Shown: positions 22,947 to 33,960, counted from the stretch's first letter. The stretch is DNA of 64,000 nucleotides from Anniella stebbinsi (GCA_029215795.1 JARDYH010000002.1:364772973-364836972); one strand, 5' to 3'. The notes: generated by a model from the sequence alone, not told the origin. Translations and numbers: made by a program.

Positions 22947-23284
22947 CCCCTCTACAAGAATTCGGCTTGATGCCTGGTTGTCCGAGTATGCGCATCTTCT
23001 CGCAATCGCTTTTACGCCTAATCCCCATACACAGGAGGCGGTGAAGCACATTACCACTTCTATGAAACACCCTTTAAAGGTGTTTAATGAGGAGAATCGC
23101 TTGTTTACATGGTCATAAGGCGCTTTAACTCCCGCAGTAAATTAAAACTCGCTATTTAATGCGCATTCAATAATGCGCATAATCTGACAGAAAAAGCGCC
23201 TCAACCCCCGATTTGCGCTCCATTCATGTGGAGGTAAAATCAGTAATGTGCTTTGAAAGAGCTTTAAATTGCTCTTGTAGAGGC
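22947..23284 (-). mobile_element. GCGCATTA-rich MITE, copy 2 (inverted)
   Basis: Ends CCCCTCTACAAGAATTC and CTCTTGTAGAGGC. Read on the minus strand it aligns end to end with 17807-18154, including GGAGCGCAAATCGGG, GCGCATTA and AGCGAGTTTTA. Clear divergence between the two copies implies an old family. Confidence 0.75.
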
Positions 23285-23635
23285 ACCCAGAGATTTTTTT
23301 ATTTAAAAGAAGTGAAAGCTCCCTATCTTCCTAGTTGTGGTTCTATGTTTGAAAGTATGCAGGGGTGTATAAGGTGGCAGCCTCACTATGCAGGAAGCAA
23401 AATGTACGGCAAGAAACACAACAAGAAAAAGAAACCTAGACCAGCAGCCATTTACCAAAAAGAAATCTTATTGCTCTGACTCATTATGTAAGAGCTACCC
23501 AGTGTTTAAGGAATAATGCTTATTTTGTGACTCAAGTCATTGAACTCAAGGCTAGGCAGTTATTGCATGCTTTGGCTACTCTCTTTTCCAGCCAGCGGTC
23601 CAGGGACAGGTGTCCCTTGAGTGGTTAGGTTATAG

Positions 23636-23775
23636 TGGCCTTCTTCAACCTGGTGACCTCCAGATCTTTTGGATTTCAGTTCCCATCAGCCCCAGCCAAC
23701 ATGGCCAATGGTCAGGAATGGTGGGAATTGTGATCCAACACACCTGGAGGATGCCAGATTGGGAAATGCTGAGCT
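23636..23775. mobile_element. Foldback MITE (CCTTCYTCAACCTGG family)
   Basis: Left CTTCTTCAACCTGGTGACC, centre CAACATGGCCAATGGTCAGG, right inverse CACCTGGAGGATGCCAGATT. This is a palindromic short element common in the window. Confidence 0.65.
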
Positions 23776-23839
23776 ACATGTAAGAAAGTAAGACAGCATA
23801 TTATATTATTTAATGTTTCCTAGGATTTTTATTGTTGAT

Positions 23840-24365
23840 TGTGTAAAATTGTTCCATATTTTTGCATGTAGATGTTTTTATCATGTTATTCCTCCAAGTT
23901 AGATTACTGCAATGCACTCTCTGTGAGACTGCCCTTGAAGACGGTTCAGAATCTGCAGCATGTGCAAAATGTGGCATCCAGAATAATAACCAGGACCAGA
24001 ATGTCTGAACATATAGCACCAATTCTGACCCATATGCATGGGCTGCCTGTATGTTTCTGAGCCCGATTCCAGGTGCTGGATTTAAATTTACAAGGCCTTA
24101 TACAGCTTCGGACTGGAATACCTGATGGAGCACCTCTCCTGGCCTGAGCCTACCCAGACACTACAATCAACATCAGAGGCCTTCCTCCGAGTACCTCCTC
24201 GGGGGTGGGGGCCCGGAAGGTGGCAAAAAGGGAGAGGGCCATCTCAGTGGTGACTCCCTAACTATAAAATACTTTCTCCACTGAGCTCTACCTGGTTCCC
24301 ACACTGTCATCTTTCTAGCACTAGGTTAAGACTGTCCTCTACTCTCAGGCATGTGATGGCATTTA
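23840..24365 (+). mobile_element. L2-clade LINE 3' part
   Basis: Includes SKLDYCNALSVRLPLKTVQ, a VQNVASRIITRTRMSEHI-like stretch, and the later GGCATGTGATGGCATTT end. Frameshifted pseudo-ORF. Confidence 0.8.
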
Positions 24366-25440
24366 ATCCAGCCAAAACAGAGGGTGCGTTTAGTGGGTTT
24401 AGAAAGTCAATGTCTCTGGAAGCTTCTCTCTGTCAGAGCTTCTCACGGGCATAGTCTCTCACTCTCTGCTGTAGCCTTGCAGCTGGAAAAGGTTTCCTTG
24501 AGAACTTGGCCATGGTGGAAAGGTGGGAGCTATTCTTTGAGGCTGTCACTCAGATTGTAGCATCATCGTAGTGGGTGGAGCAACCCCACCCTGTTGGCAC
24601 ATGGGCATGGTTTACAGGTCAGAGGACCTGGCTGCCAAGTGGCTTTGAACAGGCCAGGCCTTAGTATATAATAGCTGAGCAAGGCTGAAGAAGCCTTTTG
24701 CTAGAGATCATCTTTCGACGCAAAGGCCTGAAACCCCACCTGTTGGATTCCACCTGTTTTGGGAGTTTGGGAGCACTCTGCACATGCTCTCTCACTTGCT
24801 ATTTGGACTCTGGATTTTTAAGGATTGTGCCATGGGAAGTAGTGGGAGGCTTTTCAGAGACGTGAGCTTGCATTTGCTGTAGATTGTGTGGTTGTGGCCA
24901 GACTCAGGTGGCAGGGAGTTGCCAGTCCTTAGCAGAAGGATGGGGGCCCCCGGGCCTGAGGTTTTACCTTCCCTGTGGTCACACCTACTGTATCAGCTCA
25001 GCATTCGGCAGGCTGTGTTTGATGGGGCGTGATCTTTTGTCTCAGAGCATAAGTGTTTCCCCCTCCCTGGGATCTTATTTAGGCTTTGCCATGTCCCTTG
25101 AGGTGCCAGCATATGCGGCGTCTGGAGAAGCTCAAATTGCATGGTGGCAAACCCTAACCTCCCCACCCACCCGCAGCGATTGCCTGAAGGATCATATCTG
25201 GAAAGGAGCCTAACGTTTTCTAATCATCATTCAGCTTGGAGTGGTGTTGTTCGGAGAATGTAACCATTATGCTTTTTACCGTGTGATTTCCTCAAGCAAA
25301 AGAAGTCTCACCGACGTGAGTGACTCGGGTCAGTTTGCCAGCATGTGTGAATGCCAGAGGGAATGGGCAGCCTGCGACAGTGGTTCATCTACCTGGCTAC
25401 GTGATGTTCAACCTGGTCTGGAGGGGGTTGCATATCCTCC
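24366..25440 (+). other. Sequence upstream of L2; origin unclear
   Basis: Lies directly 5' of the L2 endonuclease frame. It may be the 5' part of that LINE with decayed frames, since short open frames occur (24884-25213 and 25320-25604). I could not recognise N-terminal endonuclease motifs, so attribution is tentative. No other element seen. Confidence 0.3.
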
Positions 25441-26363
25441 ATGACAACCATGGGACTGTCCCAACATGCCACTGGCCCGATGCATGTAGCAGGGCATACT
25501 CTAGACCTAGTTTTTTCAACTGGACATGGAGATGGGGATCTGAAAGTGGGGGACTTTACATCAACCCCTCTGTCATGGTCAGATCACCACCTGCTGAGGT
25601 TTAGACTTACAGCGGCTTCTCCCCTCTGCAAGGGTGGGGGACCCATTAAGATGGTCCGCCCCCAGAGGCTAATGGATCCAGATGGTTTCCAGAAGGCTCT
25701 GGGGAGTTTTCCGGCTGATAGGGCTGGCTCTTCTGTTGAAACCCTGGTTGATCTGTGGAATGCAGACATGACCTGGGCAGTTGACACGATTGCTCCTGAG
25801 CGCCCTCTCCTGTGTAGAGCTCGAACGGCTCCGTGGTATACCCCGGAGCTGAGAGTGATGAAACAAAACAGGAGACGGCTTGAGGGCAGATGGAAACGAA
25901 CTCCTGATAGATGCAATCAAACACTGGTAAGTGCTTATGGTAAGCTGTATTCAGGGGCACTGAGGGCAGCAAAAAAACAATACTTTGCTGCCACTATTCA
26001 ATCATCAACCTGCCGCCCAGCAGAGCTTTTCAGAGTTGTCCACGGGCTTTTACATGCCTGCCCCAAGGACATGGTAGAATCATCTGAGGCCCGCTGTAAT
26101 ACATTTGCTGGACACTTCCAGAATAAAATCTCTGGCATCCGTCAGGACTTAGACTCCAGTGTTATAGCAGGTGAATCTAGTGAGGTATCAACAGCACAGG
26201 CTGGTCCTGTTTTCTTGGATGAGTTTCAATTGGTACAGCTCGAGGACGTTGACAAGGTGCTCGGACAGGTTCATGCAACCACTTCCATATTGGATCCTTG
26301 CCCCTCTTGGCTAATAAAAGCCAGCAGGGATGGAACAACTGGCTGGGCCAGGGAAGTGATTAA

Positions 26364-27177
26364 TAGGGGTGTGCACGGACCCCCCGGATCGGATCGGGAC
26401 CCGGATCGGGACCTCCAATTTTGTCATGGATCGGTTCGGACAAAATTGGAGGCCCCCCGGACCGGATCGAGTCCGATCCCGATCCAAAAATCGTAAATTT
26501 TTGGATCGGCCCCCATTTTTTCCCCCATAGACTTGCATTGCAATGCAAGTCTATGAGGAAAAAATGGCGGCGGGTGGGTGAGGGGGGGCCTAACTCCCTC
26601 CCCCCCGGGGCCGTCCGCTGTGGACGGCCCCGGCAGGTAAGCCCCCTCCCCCGCGCACCCTACCCCCCGGGGGCCGTCCGCTTCCATCCGCTGGCGCCTA
26701 CGGGCGCCCGCGGATAGAAGCGGATGGCTCCGGGGGGGGGTAAGCCCCCTTCCCCACCACTGCTTACCTTTTAGGGCCGTTCACTCCCGTCCGGCGCTGG
26801 CGGCTACCGCCAGCCGGCTTTGTGGCTTGCTCTAGAGTAGGACGCTGGGTGATCACCCGGCGCGCCACCCTGGAGCAGGCCACGGAGCCCGCTGGTAGTA
26901 GCTGGTAGTAGCCGGAAAGGTAAGCGCCCCCCTCCTCCCCCCCCGCTGTCCACTTTCATCGGCGGGCGCCCGCTGGCACCCACCAATGGAAGCGGCAGTG
27001 GGCGCCAGTGGGCGCCCGCCAATCCGCCGATCTGCCGAACCTGTTCGGAGCCTTTTCGGATCGGTTTGGACTGGATCGGCGGATCCAGCTGTTGGATCGG
27101 AAATCGGATAATTTATCCGATTTCCCACTGGACCGGACTCGGATCGTGGATCGGGTCCGATCCAGTGCACATCCCTA
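26364..27177 (+). mobile_element. GC-rich hAT-like element, copy A (in L2)
   Basis: Flanked by an exact 8-bp duplication GTGATTAA (26356-26363 and 27178-27185). Left end TAGGGGTGTGCACGG; inverse right end TAGGGATGTGCACTGG. Subterminal GGATCGG words repeat many times. A perfect 30-bp palindrome built on GACTTGCATTG lies at 26526-26555, and there is one GC-rich foldback centred near 26855. It is 814 bp with no transposase frame, so non-autonomous. Confidence 0.92.
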
Positions 27178-27634
27178 GTGATTAATGCCTCTTTGCAGAG
27201 GGAGTGGTCCCAGGCCTCCTGAAAGAGGCGGCAGTAAGACCACTCCTAAAGAAATCTTCCCTGGACCCTGAAAATCTTAATAACTACAGGCCAGTAGCAA
27301 AAGTTCCATTCCTGGGCAAGGTCCTGGAGCGGGTGGTTGCAAGCGAGCTCCAGGCACTCTTGGATGAGACTGATTATCTGGATCCTTTTCAGTCAGGTTT
27401 CAGGCCTGGTTTTGGTACGGAAACAGCCTTGGTCGCCCTGTATGATGACCTATGTCGGGAGAAAGACAGGGGGAGTGTGACTCTGTTGATTCTCCTTGAT
27501 CTCTCAGCGGCTTTCGATACCATCGACCATGGTATCCTTCTGGGACGACTGGCTGAGTTGGGAGTGGGAGGCACTGTATTGCAGTGGTTCCGCTCCTACT
27601 TGGGGGGTTGGCTCCAGAAGGTGGTGCTTGGGGA

Positions 27635-28946
27635 TAGGGGTGTGTACGGACCCCCCGGATCGGATCGGGACCCGGATCAGGACCTCCAATTTTGTCCCGG
27701 ACCGGTTCGGACAAAATCGGAGGCCCCCCGGACCGGATCGAGTCCGATCCCGACCCAAAAATTGTAAATTTTTGGATCGGCCGCCATTTTTTTCCCCATA
27801 GACTTGCATTGCAATGCAAGTCTATGAGGAAAAAATGGCGGCGGGTGGGTGAGGGGGGGCCTAACTCCCTCCCCCCCCGGGGCCGTCCGCTGTGGACGGC
27901 CCCGGCAGGTAAGCCCCCTCCCCCGCGCTCCCTACCCCCCCTGGGGCCGCCCGCTTCCATCCGCTGGCGCCCGCGGGCGCCAGCGGATAGAAGCGGACGG
28001 CTCCGGGGGGGGGTAAGCCCCCTTCCCCACCACTGCTTACCTTCTCGGCCCATCCGCTCCCGTCCGGCGCCGGCGGCTACTACCAGCGGGCTCCGCGGCC
28101 TACTCTCGAGTAGCGCGCCAGGTGATGACATCACCCGGCGCGCCACCCTGGAGCAGGCCGCGGAGCCTGCTGGGAGTAGTAGGCGCCGGCGCCGGACGGG
28201 AGCCGCCGGGCCGGGAAGGTAAGGGCCCCCCTCCCCCCTCCGCGCGCCCCCTCCTCCCCTCCACGCACCCCCTTCTTACCTTCCCGGCCCGGCGGCTCCC
28301 GTCCGGCGCCGGCGCCTACTACTACCAGCAGGCTCCGCGGCCTGCTCTAGAGTAGCGCGCCGGGTGATGACATCACCCGGCGCGCCACCCTAGAGCAGGC
28401 CGCGGAGCCTGCTGGGAGTAGTAGGCGCCGGCGCCGGACGGGAGCCGCCGGGCCGGGAAGGTAAGGGCCCCCCTCCCCCCTCCGCGCGCCCCCTCCTCCC
28501 CTCCACGCACCCCCTGCTTACCTTCTCGGCCCGTCCGCTCCCATCCGGGGCCGGCGGCTACCACCAGCAGGCTCTGTGGCCTGCTCTAGAGTAGCGCGCC
28601 GGGTGATGACATCACCCGGCGCGCCACCCTAGAGCAGGCCGCGGAGCCCGCTGGTAGTAGCTGCTAGTGCCGGACGGGAGCGGACGGGCCGAGAAGGTAA
28701 GCGCCCCCCTCCTCCCCCCCCGCTGTCCACTTTCATCGGCGGGCGCCCGCTGGCGCCCGCCAATGGAAGCGGCGGTGGGCGCCAGTGGGCGCCCGCCGAT
28801 CCGCCGAACCGGTTCGGAGCCTTTTCGGACCGGTTCGGATTGGATCGGCCGATCCAGCTGCGGGATCGGAAATCGGATAATTTATCCGATTTCCCATTGG
28901 ACCGGACTCGGATCGTGGATCGGGTCCGATCCAGTGCACATCCCTA
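27635..28946 (+). mobile_element. GC-rich hAT-like element, copy B (in L2)
   Basis: Flanked by an exact 8-bp duplication CTTGGGGA (27627-27634 and 28947-28954). Ends and subterminal GGATCGG words match copy A, and the same 30-bp palindrome is at 27797-27826. At 1312 bp it is longer than copy A because it carries three foldback units centred on GGTGATGACATCACC at about 28121, 28363 and 28602, against one in copy A. Long open frames inside are artefacts of the GC-rich composition. Confidence 0.92.
28030..28700. repeat. Array of three ~240-bp GC-rich palindromes
   Basis: Each unit is an inverted repeat: CCGTCCGGCGCCGGCG and GGCTCCGCGGCCTGCTCTAG on one arm, inverses on the other, centre TGATGACATCA. 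Spacing between centres is about 242 and 239 bp. The array lies wholly within hAT copy B. Confidence 0.85.
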
Positions 28947-29936
28947 CTTGGGGAACATTGCTCGGCCCCGTGGATTCTCCAGTATGGGGTTCCGCAGGGG
29001 TCAGTCTTGTCCCCCATGCTGTTCAACATCTACATGAAACCGTTGAGTGCAGTCATCCGGAGTTTTGGAGTGCGTTGTCATCAGTACGCTGATGACACGC
29101 AACTCTATTTCTCCTTTTCATCTTCATCAGGTGAGGCTGTGGATGTGCTGAACCAGTGCCTGGCTGCGACAATGGACTGGATGAGGGCTAATAAATTGAA
29201 GCTCAATCCAGACAAGACTGAGATGCTGTTAGTGGGTGGTTCCGCTGACCGGATGGAGGGTCTTCAACCTGTTCTGGATGGGGTTGCACTCCCCTTGAAG
29301 GAGCGGGTTCGTAGCTTGGGGATTCTCCTAGAACCATCTCTGTCACTGGAGGCGCAGGTGGCCTCAGTGGCACGGAGTGCCTTCTACCAACTTTGGTTGG
29401 TGGTCCAGCTATGTCCCTATCTGGACAGGGATAACCTGGCTTCCGTTGTCCATGCTCTGGTAACCTCCAAGTTAGATTACTGCAATGTACTCTACTTGGG
29501 GCTGCCTTTGAAGGTGGTTTGGAAGCTGCAGCTTGTGCAAAATGCAGCGGCCAGATTGATAACCGGAACCAGTAGGTTCGAGCATATAAGACCTACTCTG
29601 GCCTGCTTGCACTGGCTGCCTGTATGTTTCCGAGCCCGATTCAAGGTGCTGGTTTTAACCTGTAAAGCCTTACATGGCTTGGGACCACAACACCTGATGG
29701 AACGCCTTTCCTGACATGAACCTACCCGAACACTACATTCAACATCTAAGGCCCTCCTCCAAGTGCCTACTCCGAGGGAAGCTTGGAGGTCAGCAACAAG
29801 AGAGAGGGCCTTCTCTGTGGTGGCCCCCCAATTGTGGAATGATCTCCTCGACGAGGCCCACCTGGCACCAACATTGTTATCTTTTCGGCGCCAGGTCAAG
29901 ACTTTCCTCTTCTCTCAGGCATTTGGCAATATCTGA

Positions 29937-30148
29937 GGAGCCTGGGTTTGTTTTTGTTTTGTTTGTTTGTTTGTTTTTTTGTAGCTTTTTGAAGTGTTGT
30001 AGTGGTTTTAAATGTACAGGTTGTGTGCATGTTGTATGTTTTTGTTGTTTTAATTTTTGTATATTGTTTTTAATCCTATGTAAACCGCCCAGAGAGCTTC
30101 GGCTATGGGGCGGTATACAAATGTAATAAAATAAATAAATAAATAAAT
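29937..30148 (+). mobile_element. L2 3' UTR and AATA tail
   Basis: Follows the ORF2 stop at 29934-29936. Contains TTTG/TTTT-rich text, TAAACCGCCCAGAGAGCTTC, GGCTATGGGGCGGTATACAA and a terminal (AATA)n run, the standard 3' end of the L2 copies here. Confidence 0.85.
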
Positions 30149-30149
30149 T

Positions 30150-30810
30150 CATAGTTTGGGGACATTCTTGGACCCAGAACTATCACTTGAGGCCCAGGTG
30201 GACTCAGTTGGATGGAGCACCTTTTATCAGCTTAGGCTGATCTACCAACTATGTCCTTAGCTGGTTAGAGCTAGCCTAGCTGCAATTATCCATGTTCTGA
30301 TAACCCCTCGTCTAGATGACTACAATGTGTTATACATGGGGCTGCCTTTGAAAATTGTCCGGAAACTTCAACTGGTCCAAATTAGGGTGGCGTGACTGTT
30401 GACGGGGATTGGCCAACATGAGCATATCATGCCAATCCTTTTCCATCTGCACTGGCTGCCAGTCCATGTCCAGGCTTGATTCTAAATGCTGGTGTTAACG
30501 TTCAAAGCCCTAAACCGCTTGGGGCCAGGCTACCTAAAGGATTGTCTCCACACATATATACCTAAGTTCAGCTTTAGTAGCCTTCTTCAGGAGCTCCAGC
30601 TAAAGGAAGTGAGGTGGATAGCAACCAAGAAGAAGGCCTTTTCTGCTATGGCATCCTGAGGATGGAAAGAGCTTCCAAGAGGGGTGCCTTCTGCTTTTAT
30701 TATGCTCTTTCAGGTGCCAGGTGAAGACTTCTTTATTTTTCCAGGCAGTTCGGTCTTTTAGTTCTGTATATCATTATATTTCAAATCTCTGCAGGCTGGT
30801 GCTTTTCTTT
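30150..30810 (+). mobile_element. Second L2 LINE 3' part, abutting the first
   Basis: Begins in the region equivalent to GILLEPSLSLEAQV of the main copy (text GGACATTCTTGGACCCAGAA) and continues through LDYCN, LVQ and LHWLP equivalents, with multiple frameshifts, to the C-terminal block. More diverged than its neighbour and therefore older; the younger copy may have inserted beside it. Confidence 0.75.
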
Positions 30811-30829
30811 TTGTCTGGATCCAGGCCCA

Positions 30830-31062
30830 ATGAAATTGTGAGGGTTTCTTCTGTTGTTGTTTTTATCCCTGTACATTTTGAAAAAGTTGTGCATTTTGAG
30901 AAAATTGTCTATTTTTCAAGCGCACAATTTGCAAGTCTGGAAATTTGCAAACAGTTTCAGAGAACATGCGCTCCTGCTCGTATTTGCATTAGGGATTGCA
31001 AATTGAGCTTTTCAGTGCTTTGCGAATTGAAATGAAATTCTCAAACATCCATACAGAGAACC
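30830..31062. mobile_element. AT-rich hAT-like MITE fragment
   Basis: Words CATTTTGAAAAAGTTGTGCA and GCATTAGGGATTGCAAATTG, ending GAAATTCTCAAACATCC, fit the family at 19543-19956. Borders uncertain. Confidence 0.45.
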
Positions 31063-32666
31063 TGTTCGATTTTAAGTGCTGCCAAGCACAGAAAAAATTC
31101 TCTCTCTTCCTGCCACTAACTTGATAAATTAACTCCACGCACTTCTGACAAAGTTCAGAATGCATCTCCAAATGATTTATACAACCCTCTCCCCCTCTCT
31201 CTCACACACACAAACCATCGGTTATCAAAAAACTGCAAAACTATTTTAGGGCTTCAAGACATCATCTAATGACTTGGTTCTCTAAGAAATGATCATGTCT
31301 AATAAAAAAACACCACCCCTTCTAACCTCAACGTTGCTGACTCATTCCATTCAGCTGGCCTCTGTATCCATGCAACCAAGAACTGAACCATAGAAACACA
31401 GGATGCCCTGCTGGGAAATACCCCAAAAACCTTAACAGAGGAAACAAGGACTTGTATCTAAAAGTGACTCAACTTAAAACAACGAAAGGTTGTCAGCACT
31501 CTTTAAGACTATTTTTTTTCTTTTTTGAAAGCATTTTTACTCCGGCTCTTCAGCCGGAAAAGCTCCCAGAAAACCTTACAAATTAATAGAAACAGGACAG
31601 TCCTGGCCCTCAGACTTGTAATCTAAAAAGACATGAAAGGCAAGGAAAACTGAGGACAGGGAGGGAGAAGCAAAACAAGAAAACTCAGGTGCCAATTATG
31701 TAGGGTGACCAGATAAAATCCAGGTCAGGGCTCCGATAGTCCTCCGAGTCCTCCTGATCCAGTTACTGAGAATATGATTGCAACCTGATAATGCCTATTA
31801 AAACAGATACAGGAAGAGGATGCAACAGACCAGCTGTAATGCTAGTGAAGAAAGCAAACAAGCAATCAAACAAACAAACGAACCTAAGTAAGTAGCTCTC
31901 ATAGTTATTGCAATGACTCTGGGGAAACATTCACCCCTAAGCTGGGAATAAAGCATGCCTGGAAACCCAAGACAATCCATACAAGAACCTCAGTAAGTAT
32001 CTGCTATGTGGTGTGGGTCCAGATGCCTTGAAGCAAAGCTTAAAGAGGGATACATTGGCCATCATTGCTCCTACTGAATATAATACCAGGTAAAAAGTAG
32101 TACTGAACCCAGACTTTCACCTTGAAATTGGGGGTGAGGGAGGAAAAGAGGCCTGAAATTGTGGGGCAATTTAGAGAGCACAAGAGTGGGGAGGGGGGTA
32201 TTTCCTCTTTGGTGGTGACTTCTTAACTTGATTTCTGGTGTGTGTGTGCATGTATGGTTTAGGTACAATTTAGTGGTTAATAATCATGGCAGCTTTCTGC
32301 TGGAAGTCACCATTTCTCCCAAGCTTCACAAATGTCTTAGAGTGATGCTCTGTCACAACCACAAAAAATGACCAACTAACTAACCAATTTCAGCATTGGA
32401 AAATCAAATTAAGAAGCTGCCACTTTCAAATGGTAAAACGTTTTTTGAAAAGTTTGGAATTCCCTCTGGCAGTCACCAAGTGACCCACAAAATCCACCAT
32501 CTATAAATGAGACAATCAGCTCTACCCAAAAAGGGCTCATTTTCCCAACTTACTGTCTAACCAGGAGCACCATCTAACGACCGGTGCTCCTTACGGAAAG
32601 AGGCTTTGGGATCCTGGATCCTTGTACCTGGGACAACTAAGAAGAAAAAGCTCACAGTAGTAGCAG
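31063..32666. other. Unassigned sequence with a hAT end fragment
   Basis: TAGGGTGACCAGATAAAATC at about 31700 repeats the left end of the element at 52395, so a truncated relative starts there. The rest of this 1.6 kb has no recognisable features. Confidence 0.45.
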
Positions 32667-32902
32667 CAGTGGAAGCTGGCGGCTCTGATTTCATTGGGGC
32701 TGTGAATCCATTCCAGGTTTCAGTTAGAACTAGCCAGAACTAGTTCTACTTTTTGTGAACCACCCAGAGAGCTTCGGCTGTTGGTCGGTATGTAAAAGGT
32801 GTTTAGCAGCTTGGATAGCTCCTTTAGAGTTCTGGCTGGTTCTGAATGAAACCTGGAATGGATTCACAGCCCCACCAAAATTGGAGCTGCTAACCTCCAC
32901 TG
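32667..32902. mobile_element. hAT MITE (CAGTGGAGGCTGG ends) with L2 tail in loop
   Basis: Ends CAGTGGAAGCTGGCGGCTCT and, inverse, CAGTGGAGGTTAGCAGCTCC, with complementary arms (AATCCATTCCAGGTTTCA on the left). Flanking octamers AGTAGCAG and ACTACTAG match 6 of 8. The loop (about 32741-32802) contains GTGAACCACCCAGAGAGCTT and CGGCTG, a piece of L2 3' UTR not present in the sister copy at 49166-49370. Confidence 0.75.
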
Positions 32903-32916
32903 ACTACTAGTAGTGA

Positions 32917-32985
32917 TTCCTCCTCCTCCTCCTCCTCCTCCTCCTCCTCCTCCTCCTCCTTCTCCTTCTCCTCCTCCTCCTTCAA
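32917..32985. repeat. (CCT)n microsatellite
   Basis: Trinucleotide run with a few CTT interruptions. Confidence 0.95.
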
Positions 32986-33231
32986 TACAGGATGCCCTGA
33001 TCTAAGAAGAATCCTGCCTTCTTTCTATAACTAGCACCACCTCGGCCCAAATAAAAATAACTCTGGTGCTTTGGATTTCCCCCAAGCAGTTTCAAGAGCA
33101 GGTGGTCAGTGGGAAATTCCTGCGAGTCCTCCTAGACCACAGTTGCGCTTCTGCCGGCCTCAATGCTTGCCATACAGGAACAGAGTGTTTCAGCAATGTG
33201 TCTTAGAAACAGCCAAAAACAAGCTCAGAGG

Positions 33232-33420
33232 GTCTATAGCTCAGTGGTACAGAGAGACCCTGCTTTGCATCCAGAAGGTCTCCGGTTCAATCCCCGCCAC
33301 TGCCAAGTAAGGCTAGGGAGGAATGGTGCCTGCAGGGCTGCTGCCAGTCAGTGTTGACAGCACCGGGATAGATGAACCAAGGGTCTGGCTCAGTATGAGG
33401 CAGCTTCCGAAGTCCCTATG
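33232..33420 (+). mobile_element. tRNA-derived SINE
   Basis: Head TATAGCTCAGTGGTACAGAG is an A-box-like tRNA start; GGTTCAATCCC at about 33283 is the B box. The body ends GGGTCTGGCTCAGTATGAGG, CAGCTTCC. Better preserved than the copy at 11637. The head looks tRNA-like but is continuous with the SINE body, so it is not called a tRNA gene. Confidence 0.85.
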
Positions 33421-33572
33421 TAGTCCCTCTCTAACTTGGGAATGAGTCCATGCCACCACGTTCCCCCTGGACTGGTAAAATAAGGGATGAAAGCTCTCTA
33501 AAGCATACCCTGTATGGTGAAGAATGTGAGATAGAACCAAGATTTATGAAATTATGCATGGAGTGAAGAAAA

Positions 33573-33960
33573 TAATAGAGAGAACATAAGAACATCATAA
33601 GAGCCCTGACGTTGGATCAGACTAGAGGTCCATCTAATCCAGCAATTCTGTTCCCACTGTAGCCGACTAGCTGTTGACCGGCAACCCGATCCGCTGCACA
33701 TCCCTAGCACATAGCTATCAGGACTAGTGGCCATTGAAAGCCTTCTCCTGCAGGAATTCATCCAACCCCCTTTTAAAGCCATCCAAATTGGTGGCCATCA
33801 TCACATCTTGTGGTAGTGAGTTCCGTAGTTTAACTATGTGCTGTCTGAAGAAGTCCTTCCTGAATCTCCAATCCTCCCCTCTCCATTTCCTCCACACCCT
33901 CATGTCTCCTCTTATCCTCCTTTTTCCCCAAGCTCAACAATCCTAGCTGTTATAAACTTT
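33573..33960 (-). mobile_element. CR1-like LINE 3' end, minus strand
   Basis: On the plus strand: AAGAACATCATAAGAGCCCT, GGTCCATCTAATCCAGC, then CATCCAACCCCCTTTTAAAG, TGGTAGTGAGTTCCGTAGTT. This is the reverse complement of the subfamily seen at 12715-13140. Confidence 0.75.

Larger units (their letters stand above)
25441..29936 (+). pseudogene. L2-clade LINE ORF2 (endonuclease-RT), interrupted
   Basis: Encodes the replication protein of an L2-type non-LTR retrotransposon. Segment 1 (25441-26363) holds the C-terminus of the AP-like endonuclease with GHTLDLVFSTG and the catalytic-type WSDHHLL motif, then the linker. Segment 2 (27186-27634) has RT motifs: NNYRPV, FQSGFRPGFGTE, and ILLDLSAAFDTIDH with its first catalytic Asp. 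Segment 3 (from 28955) has GVPQGSVLSPMLFN, YADDTQLY at 29085 with the catalytic Asp pair, and the C-terminal LVQNAAARLITG and LHWLP blocks. Two hAT insertions split it. Segments 2 and 3 are in phase when the insert and one 8-bp duplication are ignored. A 1-nt loss near 27190-27200 shifts the frame between segments 1 and 2, and an in-frame TGA at 29712 interrupts a frame otherwise open to 29934. Not functional as it stands. Confidence 0.9.

Noticed and set aside
26424..28222. Several long open frames on both strands of the GC-rich region
   Set aside because: They lie inside the two hAT elements, overlap on both strands, and consist of Pro/Arg/Gly/Ala-rich text from GC-rich inverted repeats. 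Parts of them also read through the LINE on the wrong strand.
33232..33305. Candidate tRNA gene
   Set aside because: Has A-box and B-box-like sequence but is continuous with a SINE body that recurs at 11637-11826, and I could not form a convincing cloverleaf with a normal acceptor stem. Called a tRNA-derived SINE.
33660..33715. A GATCCGCTGCACATCCCTAG patch resembling the right end of the GC-rich hAT elements
   Set aside because: Only about 20 bp resemble the end, with no matching left end or target duplication within the CR1 fragment. It may be coincidence or a scar.
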